A stretch of 64,000 bases of DNA from contig NZ_CP012673.1 of the NCBI RefSeq assembly GCF_002950945.1, positions 8,260,501 to 8,324,500 on the forward strand. The letters run 5' to 3'. The stretch comes from Sorangium cellulosum (GTDB taxonomy: Bacteria; Myxococcota_A; Polyangia; Polyangiales; Polyangiaceae). Below, piece by piece: positions 37,076-46,407 of this stretch. Below the pieces are notes generated by a model, which was not told where the DNA came from, ran no database searches, and saw nothing but the letters and a program-made list of their open reading frames with translations. A program made the position numbers and the translations under genes. Numbering within the stretch: position 1 is the first letter of the stretch; every line of letters starts with the position of its first letter.

Positions 37076-38113
37076 ATGCGAGTTCTTATCATCGGCGGGA
37101 CGGGGCTCATCTCCACGGCCATCGTGGAGCAGCTCCTCCAGCGAGGGGATCACGTCACGCTCTTCAACCGGGGTGTGACGGAGCGGCGGTTCGAGGGAGA
37201 CGTCGACGTCATCGTCGGCGACCGGTGGAAGTACGCCGAGTTCGAGCGCGAGATGCAGGGGCGCACGTTCGACGCCGTGATCGACATGGTGGCGTTCGCG
37301 CCCGAGAACGCCGGTTCGCTGCTCAGGGCGTTCTCTGGCCGCGCCGGCCACCTGGTCGTCTGCTCGACGGTGTGCGTCTACGGCGGGCCCCTCACGCGCA
37401 CGCCGGCGACCGACGACGAGCCGCACCGCCCCGTGACGAAGTACGGCCACAACAAGTCGCGCATCGAGTCGACGCTGCTCGCCGCGAACGGCCAGGGCGG
37501 GCTGAAGACGACGATCCTGCGGCCGTCGTTCACGACGGGTGAAGGCCACACGGCCCTCGGGGCGCTCTATTTCGACGACTCGATGGCCGACCGCGCGCGG
37601 CGCGGGCTCCCGCTCATCGTCCACGACGGCGGCGCGGCGCCGTGGGCCATCGCGCACGTCTCGGATGTGGCCCGGGGCTTCGTCAACGCGCTCGGCAACG
37701 AGAAGGCTTATGGGCAGGCCTATCACCTCACGAGCGACGAGCACACCACCTGGGCAGGTATCTTCGCCGCGCTGAAGGAGGCCGCCGGCGGCGAGGCCCC
37801 CGTGGTCTCGATCCCGACCGACTGGCTCTACGAGGTCGCCCCGCGCCGCATGGTCGGCGTGAAGTTCATGTACCAGCACGGCTCCACGTTCGACAACAGC
37901 AAGGCGGCGCGCGATCTCGGCTTCCGGACCACCGTCCCCCTGGTCGAGACCTTCCGGCGCCAGATCGCCTGGTCGGAGCGCGCCGGGAAGTACCGGAGAG
38001 CGGAGGAAGAGCCGCTGCAGGACGTCCTGCTCGACGCGTTCACGAAGGGCGAGAAGCCGGCGCCCGGGAAGGTCCACGACTTCAACCCGTGGGGCAACGA
38101 GCCCGAGTCTTGA
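37076..38113 (+). CDS. NAD-dependent epimerase/dehydratase (extended SDR)
   Basis: A 345-residue extended short-chain dehydrogenase. The NAD-binding motif VLIIGGTGLISTAIVEQLL opens the protein from ATG 37076, with GAGGTG upstream. VVCSTVCVYGG precedes the catalytic pair YxxxK in KYGHNKSRIE (~125). The C-terminal substrate domain has LRPSFTTGEGH, AIAHVSDVARGFVNAL and DNSKAARDLGFRTTV. Members convert nucleotide sugars or act on RNA/chloroplast complexes; the true substrate is unclear. It stands alone between divergent and downstream genes. Confidence 0.85.
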   Translation: MRVLIIGGTGLISTAIVEQLLQRGDHVTLFNRGVTERRFEGDVDVIVGDRWKYAEFEREMQGRTFDAVIDMVAFAPENAGSLLRAFSGRAGHLVVCSTVCVYGGPLTRTPATDDEPHRPVTKYGHNKSRIESTLLAANGQGGLKTTILRPSFTTGEGHTALGALYFDDSMADRARRGLPLIVHDGGAAPWAIAHVSDVARGFVNALGNEKAYGQAYHLTSDEHTTWAGIFAALKEAAGGEAPVVSIPTDWLYEVAPRRMVGVKFMYQHGSTFDNSKAARDLGFRTTVPLVETFRRQIAWSERAGKYRRAEEEPLQDVLLDAFTKGEKPAPGKVHDFNPWGNEPES

Positions 38114-38341
38114 AGCGACGTCGGGCGCGCCGGGGCGAAACGGAAGAGCATGCCTGACGCCGCGGGAGGGCGCTCGGCGGTGGTCACACCGGAGCACATC
38201 CACCGTGCGCATGGGGCTCTATACGCCAGCATGGGGCCACGTCAGCCAACGACCGTAGACTCCTGACTCCACCTCTCGTTCATCTCTTCGTGTCCTCTTG
38301 ACATGGCGGGTGGGAGTGTGGTCGGTTTACCGTAGACCACC

Positions 38342-39649
38342 ATGCGCTGCACGGAGACCGGGCTGCTTTTGGGACTCGCATCCCTGCTCTCGGCATCGTG
38401 CTCGTCGACGTCGCCCGAGCACCCGAGGGACGCGGTCCTCATCGGGGGCCTCCTGCCCTTCTCCGGGAGCGAGTCGGCCATCGGCCGCAACATCGAGCAG
38501 GCGATGCTGCTCGCGGTCGAGGACGTGAACGCCGCGGGCGGGCTCGACGGGCGGCCGTTCGACCTCGTGCTCCGAGACAGCCACTCGAGCTGGGAGCGTG
38601 GGCTGAACGAGCTGCTCGCGCTCGTGTACCGGGATCAGGTATCCTACCTGATCGGCCCCGAGGAGAACGATCTGGCCCGCGAGATCACGCTGGAAGTGAA
38701 GGATCGCGACCTGTTTCACATGCTGCCGGGTTACGCCGCCCCCTCCGTGGCGCGCAACGAGACGAAGGGAGGCTGGATGCGGCTCGCCCCTTCGCCGTTC
38801 GCCATCGGCTGCGCGCTGGCGAAGCACGCCTTTCGCGAGGACATCGGCACCGTGAACAGCCTCGCTGCGCGGGACGACTACAACGGCAGCGTCGACATCG
38901 AGTTCACGACGCACTTCGTGGCGCTCCGGGGCAGGGCCCTCCCGTCGGTGACGTTCACGCCGGGCGAGCACACGTACACGACCAAGATCAAGTCCACCTT
39001 CGACTCGGGCGCCGACCGCACGCTGCTGGCCGCCTATCCCGCGACGGCAGCGACGATCGTGACCGAGTGGACCGTCTCCGGGCGCCCGGGCACCTGGCTG
39101 CTCGGCCCGGCGCTGCGCACCGAGGTCCTCCTCGCCAACATTCCTCCAGGCTCTCTCGACGGATACATCGGCATCGCGCCCTCGCTCAGCCTGCGGGGCG
39201 AGTGCCGCGTCGTGGACGAGGCCGAGGAGACGGTCGAGTGCGCGACCGGGAACGCCGCCGCCTTCACCCGGCACTTCTCCCGCCGGTGGAACGGGGACGC
39301 GCCTTTCCCCGCGGCCCACTTCTATTACGACGGCGTCGTCCTCATCGCGATGGGCCTCGCGTACTCCCAGGCGACGGCCGCGACGGCATCCCCGTCCGGA
39401 CACGCGCTTCAGAGGACCATTCGCGAGCTCAACAGCCCCGACCACGAAGCCGCCTCGTGGACGGACCTCGGGGCGTCGATGGCCAAGCTCCGCGCGGGGA
39501 TCCCGCTCCGGTACGTCGGGGCCGCCGCCGAGTACGAGTTCGACAAGTACGGGGCGAACATGCATCATGTCATGCAGAGGTGGACCATCGACGGCGACGC
39601 CTTCGTGGACCTCGCCCCGGTCTCGGTCACATGCCGCACCGAGCAATGA
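38342..39649 (+). CDS. ABC-type solute-binding lipoprotein, branched-chain amino acid receptor type
   Basis: A 435-residue periplasmic-binding-fold type I lipoprotein: signal peptide with lipobox (LLSASC), then LIGGLLPFSGSESAIGRNIEQAM and LAVEDVNAAGGLDGRPFDLVLRD, typical of LivK-like receptors. Further features are YLIGPEENDLAREI and YDGVVLIAMGLAYSQ. A TTGACA at 38298-38303 lies upstream, but no clear -10. No permease or ATPase is next door, so it may serve the distant liv-type operon at 54.6 kb, or act as a sensor. A second binding lipoprotein follows 73 bp downstream. Confidence 0.8.
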   Translation: MRCTETGLLLGLASLLSASCSSTSPEHPRDAVLIGGLLPFSGSESAIGRNIEQAMLLAVEDVNAAGGLDGRPFDLVLRDSHSSWERGLNELLALVYRDQVSYLIGPEENDLAREITLEVKDRDLFHMLPGYAAPSVARNETKGGWMRLAPSPFAIGCALAKHAFREDIGTVNSLAARDDYNGSVDIEFTTHFVALRGRALPSVTFTPGEHTYTTKIKSTFDSGADRTLLAAYPATAATIVTEWTVSGRPGTWLLGPALRTEVLLANIPPGSLDGYIGIAPSLSLRGECRVVDEAEETVECATGNAAAFTRHFSRRWNGDAPFPAAHFYYDGVVLIAMGLAYSQATAATASPSGHALQRTIRELNSPDHEAASWTDLGASMAKLRAGIPLRYVGAAAEYEFDKYGANMHHVMQRWTIDGDAFVDLAPVSVTCRTEQ

Positions 39650-39722
39650 TCTCGGGGCGATCTCTTTCTTCACCCAGGAGCACCGCGCACGGTCGAACGA
39701 ACGACGGACGAGGAGGGATTTC

Positions 39723-40847
39723 ATGACGAGGATTGCACGATGGGGGACGACCGCTTTCGGCCTTATGCTGATGACGGCGGCGTGCGGTTCGAGCCAGAGC
39801 CACGAGGGGGAGGATGCCACGCCAATACAGCGGATCCCGGTCCCCCAGAGCGAATTCATCCCGGAGGAGCTCGAGGCGACGGTCGACAGGCTCATCGCCG
39901 AGATCAACGAGAGCTCGCCCGATCCGATGCAGATGACGGTCGTGCTCAAGGCCGCCGTCGGCTTCTGGCAGCCGGTCGTCAAGGCTGCGAACCGGGCCAT
40001 GGGCGAGCTCGGGGCCACGGGGAACGTGCTCGGGTCCCTCACTCCGTCGGGCGACACTGAAGAGGCGGAGCAGAACCAGATCCGGCAGATCGAACAGGCG
40101 GTCGCGGACGGCGCGAAGGGGATCGGCGTCGCGGCCTTCGACGACAGCCAGACAGCCGCTGTCGACGAGGCGATCGCGAAGGGCGTCCACGTGGTGACGC
40201 TCGACACCGACGTTCCGACCTCGAAGCGCGCGATCTACGTAGGGACCCTCGACAAGGCCTCCGGGATCACTGCAGCGAAGACCCTGCTCGCGATGCTGCC
40301 CGCGCCGCCGGGCACGGTGATCATCCACGGCAACACCGACCCGGAGTGGAGCAACGGGATGGATCGAACGCAGGGGGCCCAGAGCGTGTTCGAGGAGGCC
40401 GGTTACAGCGTCCTCGTGCGTGATTCGAGCTGGCATTCCACGAGCGAGGCCGAGGACATCGCGTGGATGACGGACCAGCTCGACGCCGCGGAGCCGCCTG
40501 CCGTGGGGATGATCGGCCTGTTCGACATCTCGTACCGATGCGCGATGGCCGCGGAGGCCGCGGGCAAGGACCTCCCCATCGTCACCTTCGACTTCAATCC
40601 GACGACCGTCGACTACATGCGCAAGGGTCTCATCAAGGCCACACACACCCAGCGCCAGTACTACCAGGGTTATCTCGTGCCCTACATCCTCTACGGCATC
40701 GAGAACCTCGGCCTCGATGCGACCAAAGAGATCCTCGCTCCGCAGATGGTCGACGATAACCGAGTCAACACCGGCCTCGACGTGGTCCCCGCGGACAAGA
40801 TCGACGCCTACAACGACTTCCTCGACGTGATCGGCTCGAATCAGTAG
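39723..40847 (+). CDS. ABC-type sugar-binding lipoprotein (RbsB-like)
   Basis: A 374-residue Peripla_BP_4-type receptor with lipobox (MLMTAAC, Cys ~21). Characteristic parts are GFWQPVVKAANRAMGELGA, NQIRQIEQAVADGAKGIGVAA, GVHVVTLDTDVP, then KRAIYVGTLDKASG and a C-terminal lobe with TFDFNPTTVDYMRKGLIKATHTQ. RbsB-like proteins bind ribose, xylose or inositol-type sugars. ATG 39723 is preceded by GAGGAGG in ACGAGGAGGGATTTC. It probably shares a transcript with the LivK-like gene, but the rest of the transporter is not in the window. Confidence 0.82.
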   Translation: MTRIARWGTTAFGLMLMTAACGSSQSHEGEDATPIQRIPVPQSEFIPEELEATVDRLIAEINESSPDPMQMTVVLKAAVGFWQPVVKAANRAMGELGATGNVLGSLTPSGDTEEAEQNQIRQIEQAVADGAKGIGVAAFDDSQTAAVDEAIAKGVHVVTLDTDVPTSKRAIYVGTLDKASGITAAKTLLAMLPAPPGTVIIHGNTDPEWSNGMDRTQGAQSVFEEAGYSVLVRDSSWHSTSEAEDIAWMTDQLDAAEPPAVGMIGLFDISYRCAMAAEAAGKDLPIVTFDFNPTTVDYMRKGLIKATHTQRQYYQGYLVPYILYGIENLGLDATKEILAPQMVDDNRVNTGLDVVPADKIDAYNDFLDVIGSNQ

Positions 40848-40952
40848 CGGCGTCGCGGCGCGATCCCTGGCTCCGCGAGCGCGTGAGGCCCCCGGCGAGC
40901 CCTCACGCCCAGACCAACGACGCGCTCGAGCGACGCGGCGCTCGCTGGTGCG

Positions 40953-43900
40953 TCACGCCACCGCCGCGCCGTCGCCCTCGCCCAGCCACGCGCCCGCGAG
41001 CGCGAGCGTGCGGGCGTGCTCGGGGACGTTCTCGAGGAAGCTCGCCCGCCACGCCGGGTTCGTGATCCGCGCCGCGCGCTCCAGCAGCCGCTCGCGGGCG
41101 GTCGCGATCACGGCGCGGGCCTCCTCGCGCGCGCCGCACGCCTCGAGGGCCTCCGCGCGCACCAGGTAGATCAGCGACTCGCCCTCCTCGAGGTGGCCGA
41201 GCGAGGCGACGAGCGCGGAGGCGAACTCGTCGGCCCGGCGCGCGGCCTCGAGGGCCTCGGCGGCGCGCCCCGCGGCGAGCAGCACCCGCGCGAGCGTGGC
41301 CTCGGCGCAGGGGATGAGCGGCGGAAAATCCGCGAGGATCTCGCAGCCGCGGCGCGCTTCCTCCTCGGCGCGGGCGAGGTCCCCCGCGCGCACCGACGCC
41401 TCCGCGAGGTACACGTAGGTGCCGCCTTCCAGCCGCCGGTCGTCGGCCGCCACGAACGCGCGGAGCGCGTCGTCGAGCTGCGCGCGCGCCTCGCCGAGCT
41501 CGCCGAGGAGGTAGAGCGTGCGGCCGAGGTTCTCCTTCGCGATCGCCGCCAGGTACAGCAGCCCGAGCCGCTCCGTGTCGGCCAGCGCGGCGCGGAGCAG
41601 GCGCGCGGCGTCGGCGTACGCGCCGAGCTCGTTGCAGTAGTGGCCCGCGTTGATGCGCACGCCGCAGGCGGCGCGCACGTTGCCCGCCGACTCGCAGCAG
41701 CGCTCCGACACCTCGGAGAGCTCGCGGGCGGTGCCGAGATCCCCGGAGAGGACCGCGCGCTGCACGCGCAGCCGCAGGATGGCCGAGGTCACGGTCGGGT
41801 CGTGCCGGAAGCGCACGGACGACGCCTCGACCCGGGACACCAGCGCCTCGGTCTCCTCGGTCTCGCCCATCTTGTAGAGCAGGACCTGCGCCGCCTGGGC
41901 CATCGCGACGAGCTCGGGCCCGCTCACCTCCGGCTCCGACCACCGCGCGCACAACGACCTGGCGAGCGCGACGACGGTCTCTCCGTGCCCCATCATCGCG
42001 CAGGCCCAGAGCGCCACGCACGCCGCGCGGCACCACCACGCGCCCCCCTCGGGCAGCGCCCGCATCGCCGCGAGCGCGTGCTGCTTGGCCGCCGCGCCCG
42101 TGCCGAGGACCCGGTGCGCGTCCGAAAGGAGCGCCTCGATCTCGCCGAGCGCCTCGCCGGCCGCGCCGCAGGCGATGGCGCGCTCGGCGCGCTCGACCGC
42201 CGCCTTGCAGTCGTTCGCGCCGAGCGCCTGCTCGGCCGCCCGCCGGTAGCAGCCCAGCGCGCGCTCGAGCTCGCCCCCGCGCTCGAAGTGCGTCGCGAGG
42301 ACCACGGCGTCGCTCTCGCCCTTCTGGGCGAGCCACGCGCCCGCGAGGCGGTGGCCGAGCTGCCGGTCCTCCTCGGTCAGCATCTCGTAGGCCGCGTCGC
42401 GCACGAGCGCGTGCCGGAACGCGTACGCCACCTCGCCCTGGAACGTCGGCTCGTGCAGGCGCGTGATGAGCTCGCTGCGCTCGAGCTCCGCGAGCCAGAC
42501 GTCGAGGTGCGCCTCGTCGCCCTCGGCGCCGAGCAGCGCGCCCGCCGCCCCCCGCCAGAACACGCCCCCGAACACGCTGCCCGCGCGCAGCACCCGCCGC
42601 GCCTCGGGGGCGAGCCCCTCCAGGCGCGCCTGCATCATCGCGAGCACCGTCCCGGGGACGCCGTCCCGGTGGCCCTCCGCCGCGGCGCGGACGAGCTCCT
42701 CCAGGAAGAACGCGTTGCCCCCGGCGCGCTCCACGAGCTGCGCGACGGCCTCGGCGTCGAGCGCGCCGAGCGCCTCGCCCACGAGCTTCTCGCACGTCCG
42801 CCGCGACAGCCCCGCGAGCCGCAGATCCGTCAGCGCCCGCTTGCTCCACAGGTCCGGGAACACCTGGCGCACCTCGGGGCGCGCGAGCGCGAGCACCATG
42901 AGCCGCTCGCCCTCGAGCAGCCGGAGCGCCGCGTCCACGTAGTCGACCGTCGGCCGGTCGCCCCAGTGGAGGTCCTCCAGCACGAGCAGGACCGGCCGCG
43001 CCCGGCACTCGGCGCGCGCGAGCTCCACCCACGCCGCCAGTATCTGGTCGCCCATGACCTTCGCGTCCTGCCGCGCCGCCCGGAGCAGCACGCTCGCCTC
43101 GGGCGGGAAGGGCGCGCCAACCATCTCGCCCAGGAACTCGGTGACCTGCCGCCGGAGGGGCTCCGCGACGTGCTCCGCCACGCGCGCCGCGAGCTTCTGC
43201 TGCCGCTCCTCGAGCGGCTCGCCGTCGAGCAGCCGCGCCGCGCGCCGGACGACCTGGCCCAGCATGCCGAACGGCGCGCCCGCCCGCATCGGATCGCCGC
43301 GCGCGATCCAGAGCTCGAAGCCGTCCCCGCCGCGCGCGGCCAGGCGGCGCGCCAGCTCGTGGCGCAGGCGCGACTTGCCCACGCCCGCGTCCGCGGTGAC
43401 CAGCACCGCGCGGGCCTCGGACTCCGCGACGCACTCGTCGAACGTCGACTGCAGGAGGAGCAGCTCGCGCTCCCGCCCCGCGCACCGCGTCGGCTTGCCG
43501 AGCAGCTTGCGGGCCTCGTCCGCGGCCTCGAGCTCGCCGACCAGCGCGAGCGCCGAGCGGTCGAGCGACACCTCGAAGCGATCGCCGAGGAGGTCCGCGG
43601 TCATCCGGTCGAGCAGGACGGGGGCCGCGCCGTGCGTGCGGCCGGCCGCGCTCCCCGCGAGCAGCGCGCTCGCGCGATCGATGACCTGCCCCATCGGCTG
43701 CGTCCGCTCGAGCTCGTCCCACCCGGTCGAGAGCGCCACACGCGCGCCGGGAAGGAGGTCGCGGAGGGAGAGGGCGCAGCGCGCGGCGCTCAGGGCGAGG
43801 TCCGTCGGCGAGCCCGCGCTGGTGAGGACGGCCGCGAGGGTGCCGTCGCGCAGCAGCTCGAGGTGCGCGCCGTGGCGGACGGCGACCTGCCGGAGCGCGT

Positions 43901-44912
43901 GCGACGTGTCGTAGAGCGCGCCGAGCAGCGGGGCGTCGCTGAGCGAGGCGGTGACGGCGGCCGAGTCGGCGCGGGTGAGGGCGTGTTTGCCGTCGCCCGC
44001 GCCCGGCGCGAGCGCGAGGATGACGCTGACGAGGCGCCGCTCGCGGCGCGTCAGGCCGATGGACGCGGGCGGGCCCGGGGTCGACTCCGCGACGAGCGAG
44101 GCGAGCGCGCGCAGCTTCCCGAGGGCCGCGATCGTGTCGGGGCGCCCGTCGGGCCGCTTGGCGAGCAGCCGCGTCACGAAGGCGTCGAGCTCCGGCGGGA
44201 GCCCGGGCACGAGCGCGCTCGGGCGCGGGGCCTCCTCGAAGACCACCCTGGCCAGCACGGCGAGCGGGTGCGCCGCGGTGAAGGGCGGCCGGCCGGTCAG
44301 GCAGGCGAACAGGACGCAGCCGAGCGAGTAGATGTCCGCGCGGGCGTCGACCTCGCCGTCGCCGACCACCTGCTCCGGCGCCATGAACGACGGCGTGCCC
44401 ACCGTCGCCCCGGTGCGCGTCAGCGACGACGTCGCGTCCTCGAGGCGCGCGAGGCCCAGGTCGACGATCGTCGCCCGCTCGAGCTCGCCGCCCGGGAGGA
44501 AGATGTTCTGGGGCTTGATGTCGCGGTGGATGACGCCCTGCGCGTGCGCGAACGCGAGCCCCTCGGCCACGCGGGTGGCGACCTTGAGCGCGGCGGCGGG
44601 ATCCAGCCGGCCGCGCGCGATCCGCGCCCCGAGGTCCTCGCCCTCGAGCCAGTCCATGACGAGGTAGAGCTCGCCGTCCGGCGTCAGCCCGTGGGCGACA
44701 TAACGGACGATACAGGGATGCGAGAGGGCGGCCAGCACGCGCGCCTCTCGTGCGAACCGGCTGCGTTTGTCCTCGGTCGGCTCCCGGAGCACCTTGATGG
44801 CCACCGGCGCGCCGCTCATGGCGTCGCGCGCGCGGTAGACCGCGCCGAGGCCGCCCTTCCCCGTCTGCCGCTCGATCGTATACCGCGCCCCCAGACGCTC
44901 CCCCGGTGTCAT
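40953..44912 (-). CDS. Ser/Thr kinase - cyclase-like - AAA ATPase - TPR regulator
   Basis: A 1319-residue signalling protein. Residues ~10-270: Hanks-type kinase with GKGGLGAVYRA, APVAIKVL, VIHRDIKPQNIF, VDLGLARL (DLG in place of DFG) and FMAPEQV. Residues ~290-465: a degenerate class III cyclase homology domain (RRLVSVILALAPG, LELLRDGTLAAVLTS, ALSTGWDELE) without the metal-binding Asp pair. Residues ~475-800: AAA/STAND-type ATPase with Walker A VTADAGVGKSRL (~505) and Walker B VLLVLEDLHWGD (~640). From ~850 to the end: helical TPR-like repeats. ATG 44912 directly opens the kinase domain. This layout is known from bacterial kinase/AAA/TPR regulators; input and targets are unknown. Confidence 0.88.
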   Translation of the reverse strand: MTPGERLGARYTIERQTGKGGLGAVYRARDAMSGAPVAIKVLREPTEDKRSRFAREARVLAALSHPCIVRYVAHGLTPDGELYLVMDWLEGEDLGARIARGRLDPAAALKVATRVAEGLAFAHAQGVIHRDIKPQNIFLPGGELERATIVDLGLARLEDATSSLTRTGATVGTPSFMAPEQVVGDGEVDARADIYSLGCVLFACLTGRPPFTAAHPLAVLARVVFEEAPRPSALVPGLPPELDAFVTRLLAKRPDGRPDTIAALGKLRALASLVAESTPGPPASIGLTRRERRLVSVILALAPGAGDGKHALTRADSAAVTASLSDAPLLGALYDTSHALRQVAVRHGAHLELLRDGTLAAVLTSAGSPTDLALSAARCALSLRDLLPGARVALSTGWDELERTQPMGQVIDRASALLAGSAAGRTHGAAPVLLDRMTADLLGDRFEVSLDRSALALVGELEAADEARKLLGKPTRCAGRERELLLLQSTFDECVAESEARAVLVTADAGVGKSRLRHELARRLAARGGDGFELWIARGDPMRAGAPFGMLGQVVRRAARLLDGEPLEERQQKLAARVAEHVAEPLRRQVTEFLGEMVGAPFPPEASVLLRAARQDAKVMGDQILAAWVELARAECRARPVLLVLEDLHWGDRPTVDYVDAALRLLEGERLMVLALARPEVRQVFPDLWSKRALTDLRLAGLSRRTCEKLVGEALGALDAEAVAQLVERAGGNAFFLEELVRAAAEGHRDGVPGTVLAMMQARLEGLAPEARRVLRAGSVFGGVFWRGAAGALLGAEGDEAHLDVWLAELERSELITRLHEPTFQGEVAYAFRHALVRDAAYEMLTEEDRQLGHRLAGAWLAQKGESDAVVLATHFERGGELERALGCYRRAAEQALGANDCKAAVERAERAIACGAAGEALGEIEALLSDAHRVLGTGAAAKQHALAAMRALPEGGAWWCRAACVALWACAMMGHGETVVALARSLCARWSEPEVSGPELVAMAQAAQVLLYKMGETEETEALVSRVEASSVRFRHDPTVTSAILRLRVQRAVLSGDLGTARELSEVSERCCESAGNVRAACGVRINAGHYCNELGAYADAARLLRAALADTERLGLLYLAAIAKENLGRTLYLLGELGEARAQLDDALRAFVAADDRRLEGGTYVYLAEASVRAGDLARAEEEARRGCEILADFPPLIPCAEATLARVLLAAGRAAEALEAARRADEFASALVASLGHLEEGESLIYLVRAEALEACGAREEARAVIATARERLLERAARITNPAWRASFLENVPEHARTLALAGAWLGEGDGAAVA

Positions 44913-45504
44913 CGCGCCTCGAGTATCTCATGGAATGCCGTCGTGTCCGCCAGCGCCAATCCGCGGCGGCGGCGTGTGAGGCCAGACGGCGGCCGGATGT
45001 GCCCAAAGAGCGCTCCCGCGCAGGCGGGCGCGAGAGGCCACGTCGGGAGTTTTTGGCGCGCGGACGCGCGGCCACGACAACACCCAAATAGCAATCAATT
45101 TATCTCGAAATACCAATTCCACCAAGACACACATGCCAATCGCTGGCGCCCGAGAGCGCGGCCACCTCGACGAGCGGCCTCAATCGAGGCGCGTGCCTGT
45201 GGGGCAGCGCCCGCCACGAGACGACAGGAGCCCAGGGCGCCGCCGTCACGACCACCCGGTATGGACAGGGCGCATTGCGCCCCGCGCGCGCCGACATGTC
45301 GTCAGGCCCTCGGGCTCTTGCCCGACGAGAACGGGTTGGCGAACAGCGCAGCTCTTCCTGTACGCTGTGGCCTGTACGCTGTGGCCGAACGCACGTGCGT
45401 CCTGAACGATGACGCGTCTGCCGGGAGGGGGCGTTCATCGTGCGGAGCGGATCGTGCTCTGAACGCGGCCGGTGGGCGACCGGGCGCGCCGGCTGGAGGT
45501 CCTG
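44913..45504. other. Divergent intergenic region with a 14-bp duplication
   Basis: These 592 bases lie between the divergent kinase and methyltransferase genes. An AT-rich block at 45070-45130 probably holds a promoter. TGTACGCTGTGGCC is duplicated head-to-tail at 45359-45386. Open frames here lack recognisable features. Confidence 0.4.
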
Positions 45505-46257
45505 ATGTCGAGTCAGTATGACAGCTTTGCACACACCTACCGCACGCTCGGGGCGATCGACGTCCGCCGCTACGTGGATCAGTTCTCGTTCATGAAGGTG
45601 CTCGGCGACATCGAGGGCAAATCGATCCTCGACGTCGGCTGCGGCACGGGCGTCATCACGAGGGTGCTCAAGCAGCGGGGCGCGCGCAGGGTCGTCGGGC
45701 TGGACATCTCGGAGGGCATGCTGGAGGCCGCGCGCTGCGAGGAGGCGAGGAGCCCGCTCGGCGTGGAGTACGTGCAGCGCGACATCGTCGACGCGGGCGC
45801 GGTGGGCCCGTTCGATATCGTGACGGCCAGCTTCGTCCTCCCGCACGCCGCGTCGCCCGAGCAGCTCTTCGCGATGTGCAAGGGCGTCGCCGAGGCGCTC
45901 TCCCCCGGCGGGAGGTTCGTCGCCCTCCAGCCGAACGACGGGTTCGCGGTGAACGACCCCGAGTTCTACCGGGCTTACGGGCTCCGCGCCTCGGTCGAGG
46001 GCCGCCTCGAGGACGCGGCGCCGATGAAGGTGAACGTGTCGAGCGGCGACATCGAGATCACGATCCTGACGCAGTACTGGACCCGGGGCGGCTACGAGTC
46101 CGCGCTGCGGCGCGCGGGGCTCGTGGACATCCAGTGGCGCACGGCGGAGGTGTCTCCGGAAGGGATCGCGGCGCACGGCGAGCCGTTCTGGAGCAACTAC
46201 CGCGCTCGCCCCTACGCGATGCTGCTCGAGTGCACGAAGGCGCCGGCGCCGAGGTGA
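45505..46257 (+). CDS. SAM-dependent methyltransferase, class I
   Basis: A 250-residue Rossmann methyltransferase. Motif I is SILDVGCGTGVITRVL (~40-55), followed by VVGLDISEGMLEAAR (acidic residue binding SAM ribose), YVQRDIVDAG and FDIVTASFVLPHAAS, then SPGGRFVALQP. The N-terminus SSQYDSFAHTYR is typical of small-molecule methyltransferases. GGAGG lies 5 bases before ATG 45505. The substrate cannot be inferred; no biosynthetic cluster adjoins it. Confidence 0.85.
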   Translation: MSSQYDSFAHTYRTLGAIDVRRYVDQFSFMKVLGDIEGKSILDVGCGTGVITRVLKQRGARRVVGLDISEGMLEAARCEEARSPLGVEYVQRDIVDAGAVGPFDIVTASFVLPHAASPEQLFAMCKGVAEALSPGGRFVALQPNDGFAVNDPEFYRAYGLRASVEGRLEDAAPMKVNVSSGDIEITILTQYWTRGGYESALRRAGLVDIQWRTAEVSPEGIAAHGEPFWSNYRARPYAMLLECTKAPAPR

Positions 46258-46407
46258 CGCGCTTCCCTTGACGCCCCCGGCCCGCCCTGGCGACCTCATC
46301 CCTTTGCGTCCTTGCGGCGCAACATCCTGGCGCCGAGCTCACGTTTCCTGCACAGCGCTCGATCTGGAGACGCCGACGGCGGCCAGCCCCCCCCATGACG
46401 TCGAGGG

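Noticed and set aside
38298..38341. TTGACA as a -35 box for the LivK-like lipoprotein gene
   Set aside because: No acceptable -10 hexamer at 16-18 bp, so no promoter was called.
41016..45521. A 1501-codon plus-strand frame and a 1394-codon minus-strand frame over the large kinase
   Set aside because: Both are shadows of the 1319-residue kinase/ATPase gene, Arg/Ala-rich, with no motifs, while the accepted frame has full kinase and ATPase motifs.
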